Positions 4,896 to 5,317 of a stretch of DNA of 5,317 nt are shown piece by piece. Both the position numbers and the translations under genes were made by a program. Under the pieces are notes generated by a model that worked only from the letters and a program-made list of their open reading frames with translations, did not search any database and was not told the origin of the DNA. Position 1 is the first letter of the stretch, and each line of letters starts with the position of its first letter. Source of the DNA: Caldilineaceae bacterium (GTDB lineage: Bacteria > Chloroflexota > Anaerolineae > Caldilineales > Caldilineaceae); assembly GCA_015494005.1 (NCBI GenBank), contig WGCB01000166.1, positions 1-5,317 on the forward strand, read 5' to 3'.

Positions 4896-5317
4896 ATGAA
4901 CGCGCACCTTGACTTTGAACTGGAAGTGACCGTCCATCCTCGCCGGGGCTACCGCATCGCCGTGATCCATGCCCCGGCCGGGGAGGGGACGACCCTGGCC
5001 CGCTTTCCTCTGGCGCCGGAGCGTCTCGCCGCCCTGCTCAAGGACCTGCGCATCGCCTTGCTCCGGGCCGGACGCACGCATCGGGTGCTCGTCACCCCCG
5101 AGGAGGAGCTGGTCCAGACCCTGGGCCAGGCCTTCTTCGACTTCCTCTTCGGCGGCGAGGTGGGCCAGCTCTACCGGGCGAGCCGGGGCATGGCGGCCCA
5201 GCAGGGGCGAGGACTGCGCTTGAAGCTGCGCCTCCAGGCCCCGGAGCTGGCGGCCCTGCCCTGGGAGCTCCTCTACGACGGCCGCCAGGGCGAGCACCTG
5301 GCCCTCTCCACCCGGAC
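4896..5317 (+). CDS. CHAT-domain (caspase-like) protein, N-terminal part
   Basis: The frame opens at ATG 4896, with GAGGT eight bases upstream, and is still open at the right edge after 140 codons, so this gene is incomplete. It begins MNAHLDFELEVTVHPRRGYR, a beta-rich lead-in. A helical segment follows (about 41-60), then a PEEELVQTLGQAFFDFLFGGEVGQLY region (68-93) and the typical LRLKLRLQAPELAALPWELLYD run (107-128). That run, with its LPWE-x-LYD motif, is what I recognise as the entry to the CHAT domain (caspase HetF associated with TPRs) of Chloroflexota proteins. The catalytic histidine and cysteine lie beyond the window, so protease activity cannot be confirmed. No signal peptide is seen; it is probably cytoplasmic. 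It is transcribed divergently from the TPR/membrane operon, and the shared 305-base region suggests but does not prove co-regulation. Confidence 0.85.
   Translation, partial: MNAHLDFELEVTVHPRRGYRIAVIHAPAGEGTTLARFPLAPERLAALLKDLRIALLRAGRTHRVLVTPEEELVQTLGQAFFDFLFGGEVGQLYRASRGMAAQQGRGLRLKLRLQAPELAALPWELLYDGRQGEHLALSTR

Noticed and set aside
4887..5297. 136-codon minus-strand frame
   Set aside because: It is antisense to the CHAT gene and low-complexity (L, Q, G, E); the plus-strand frame has a ribosome site and the LPWELLYD motif.

Overview
This is a GC-rich, gene-dense bacterial window. Four complete or partial genes and one complete housekeeping gene can be supported. The style of the proteins suggests a Chloroflexota bacterium, perhaps Caldilineae or Anaerolineae: a CHAT-domain N-terminus of the kind common there, lineage-type small four-helix membrane proteins, and a lone plsX. 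This assignment is from memory of family style, not from a search.

Layout. Bases 1-174 (minus strand) hold the first 58 codons of an unrecognised one-helix-or-more membrane protein that runs off the left edge. Bases 175-304 are non-coding and hold a degenerate heptamer repeat and small hairpins. Bases 305-1342 (minus) are plsX, the phosphate acyltransferase of phospholipid synthesis. Bases 1343-1639 are a non-coding leader/intergenic stretch with a GntR-operator-like inverted repeat and short direct repeats. Bases 1640-4590 (minus) are a three-gene operon read right to left: a four-repeat TPR protein (4081-4590), a four-helix membrane protein (3484-4047) and a 615-residue protein (1640-3487). 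That last protein has a Vps62/DUF946-like N-terminal domain, a coiled coil and four C-terminal membrane helices. The last two genes overlap by ATGA. Bases 4591-4895 are a relatively AT-rich divergent promoter region with a textbook extended -10 (TGGTATAAT, minus strand). From 4896 to the right edge (plus) runs the start of a CHAT (caspase-like) domain protein, cut off by the window before its catalytic residues.

How they may work together. plsX and the left-edge gene look unrelated to the rest. The divergent pair is the interesting part: a CHAT-type protease gene shares a promoter region with an operon for a TPR scaffold, an integral membrane protein and a large membrane-anchored Vps62-like protein. 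CHAT proteases in bacteria are commonly paired with TPRs and can act on membrane-active partners, so a protease-controlled membrane module is a reasonable hypothesis. The sequence alone does not prove any functional link between the two sides of the promoter region.
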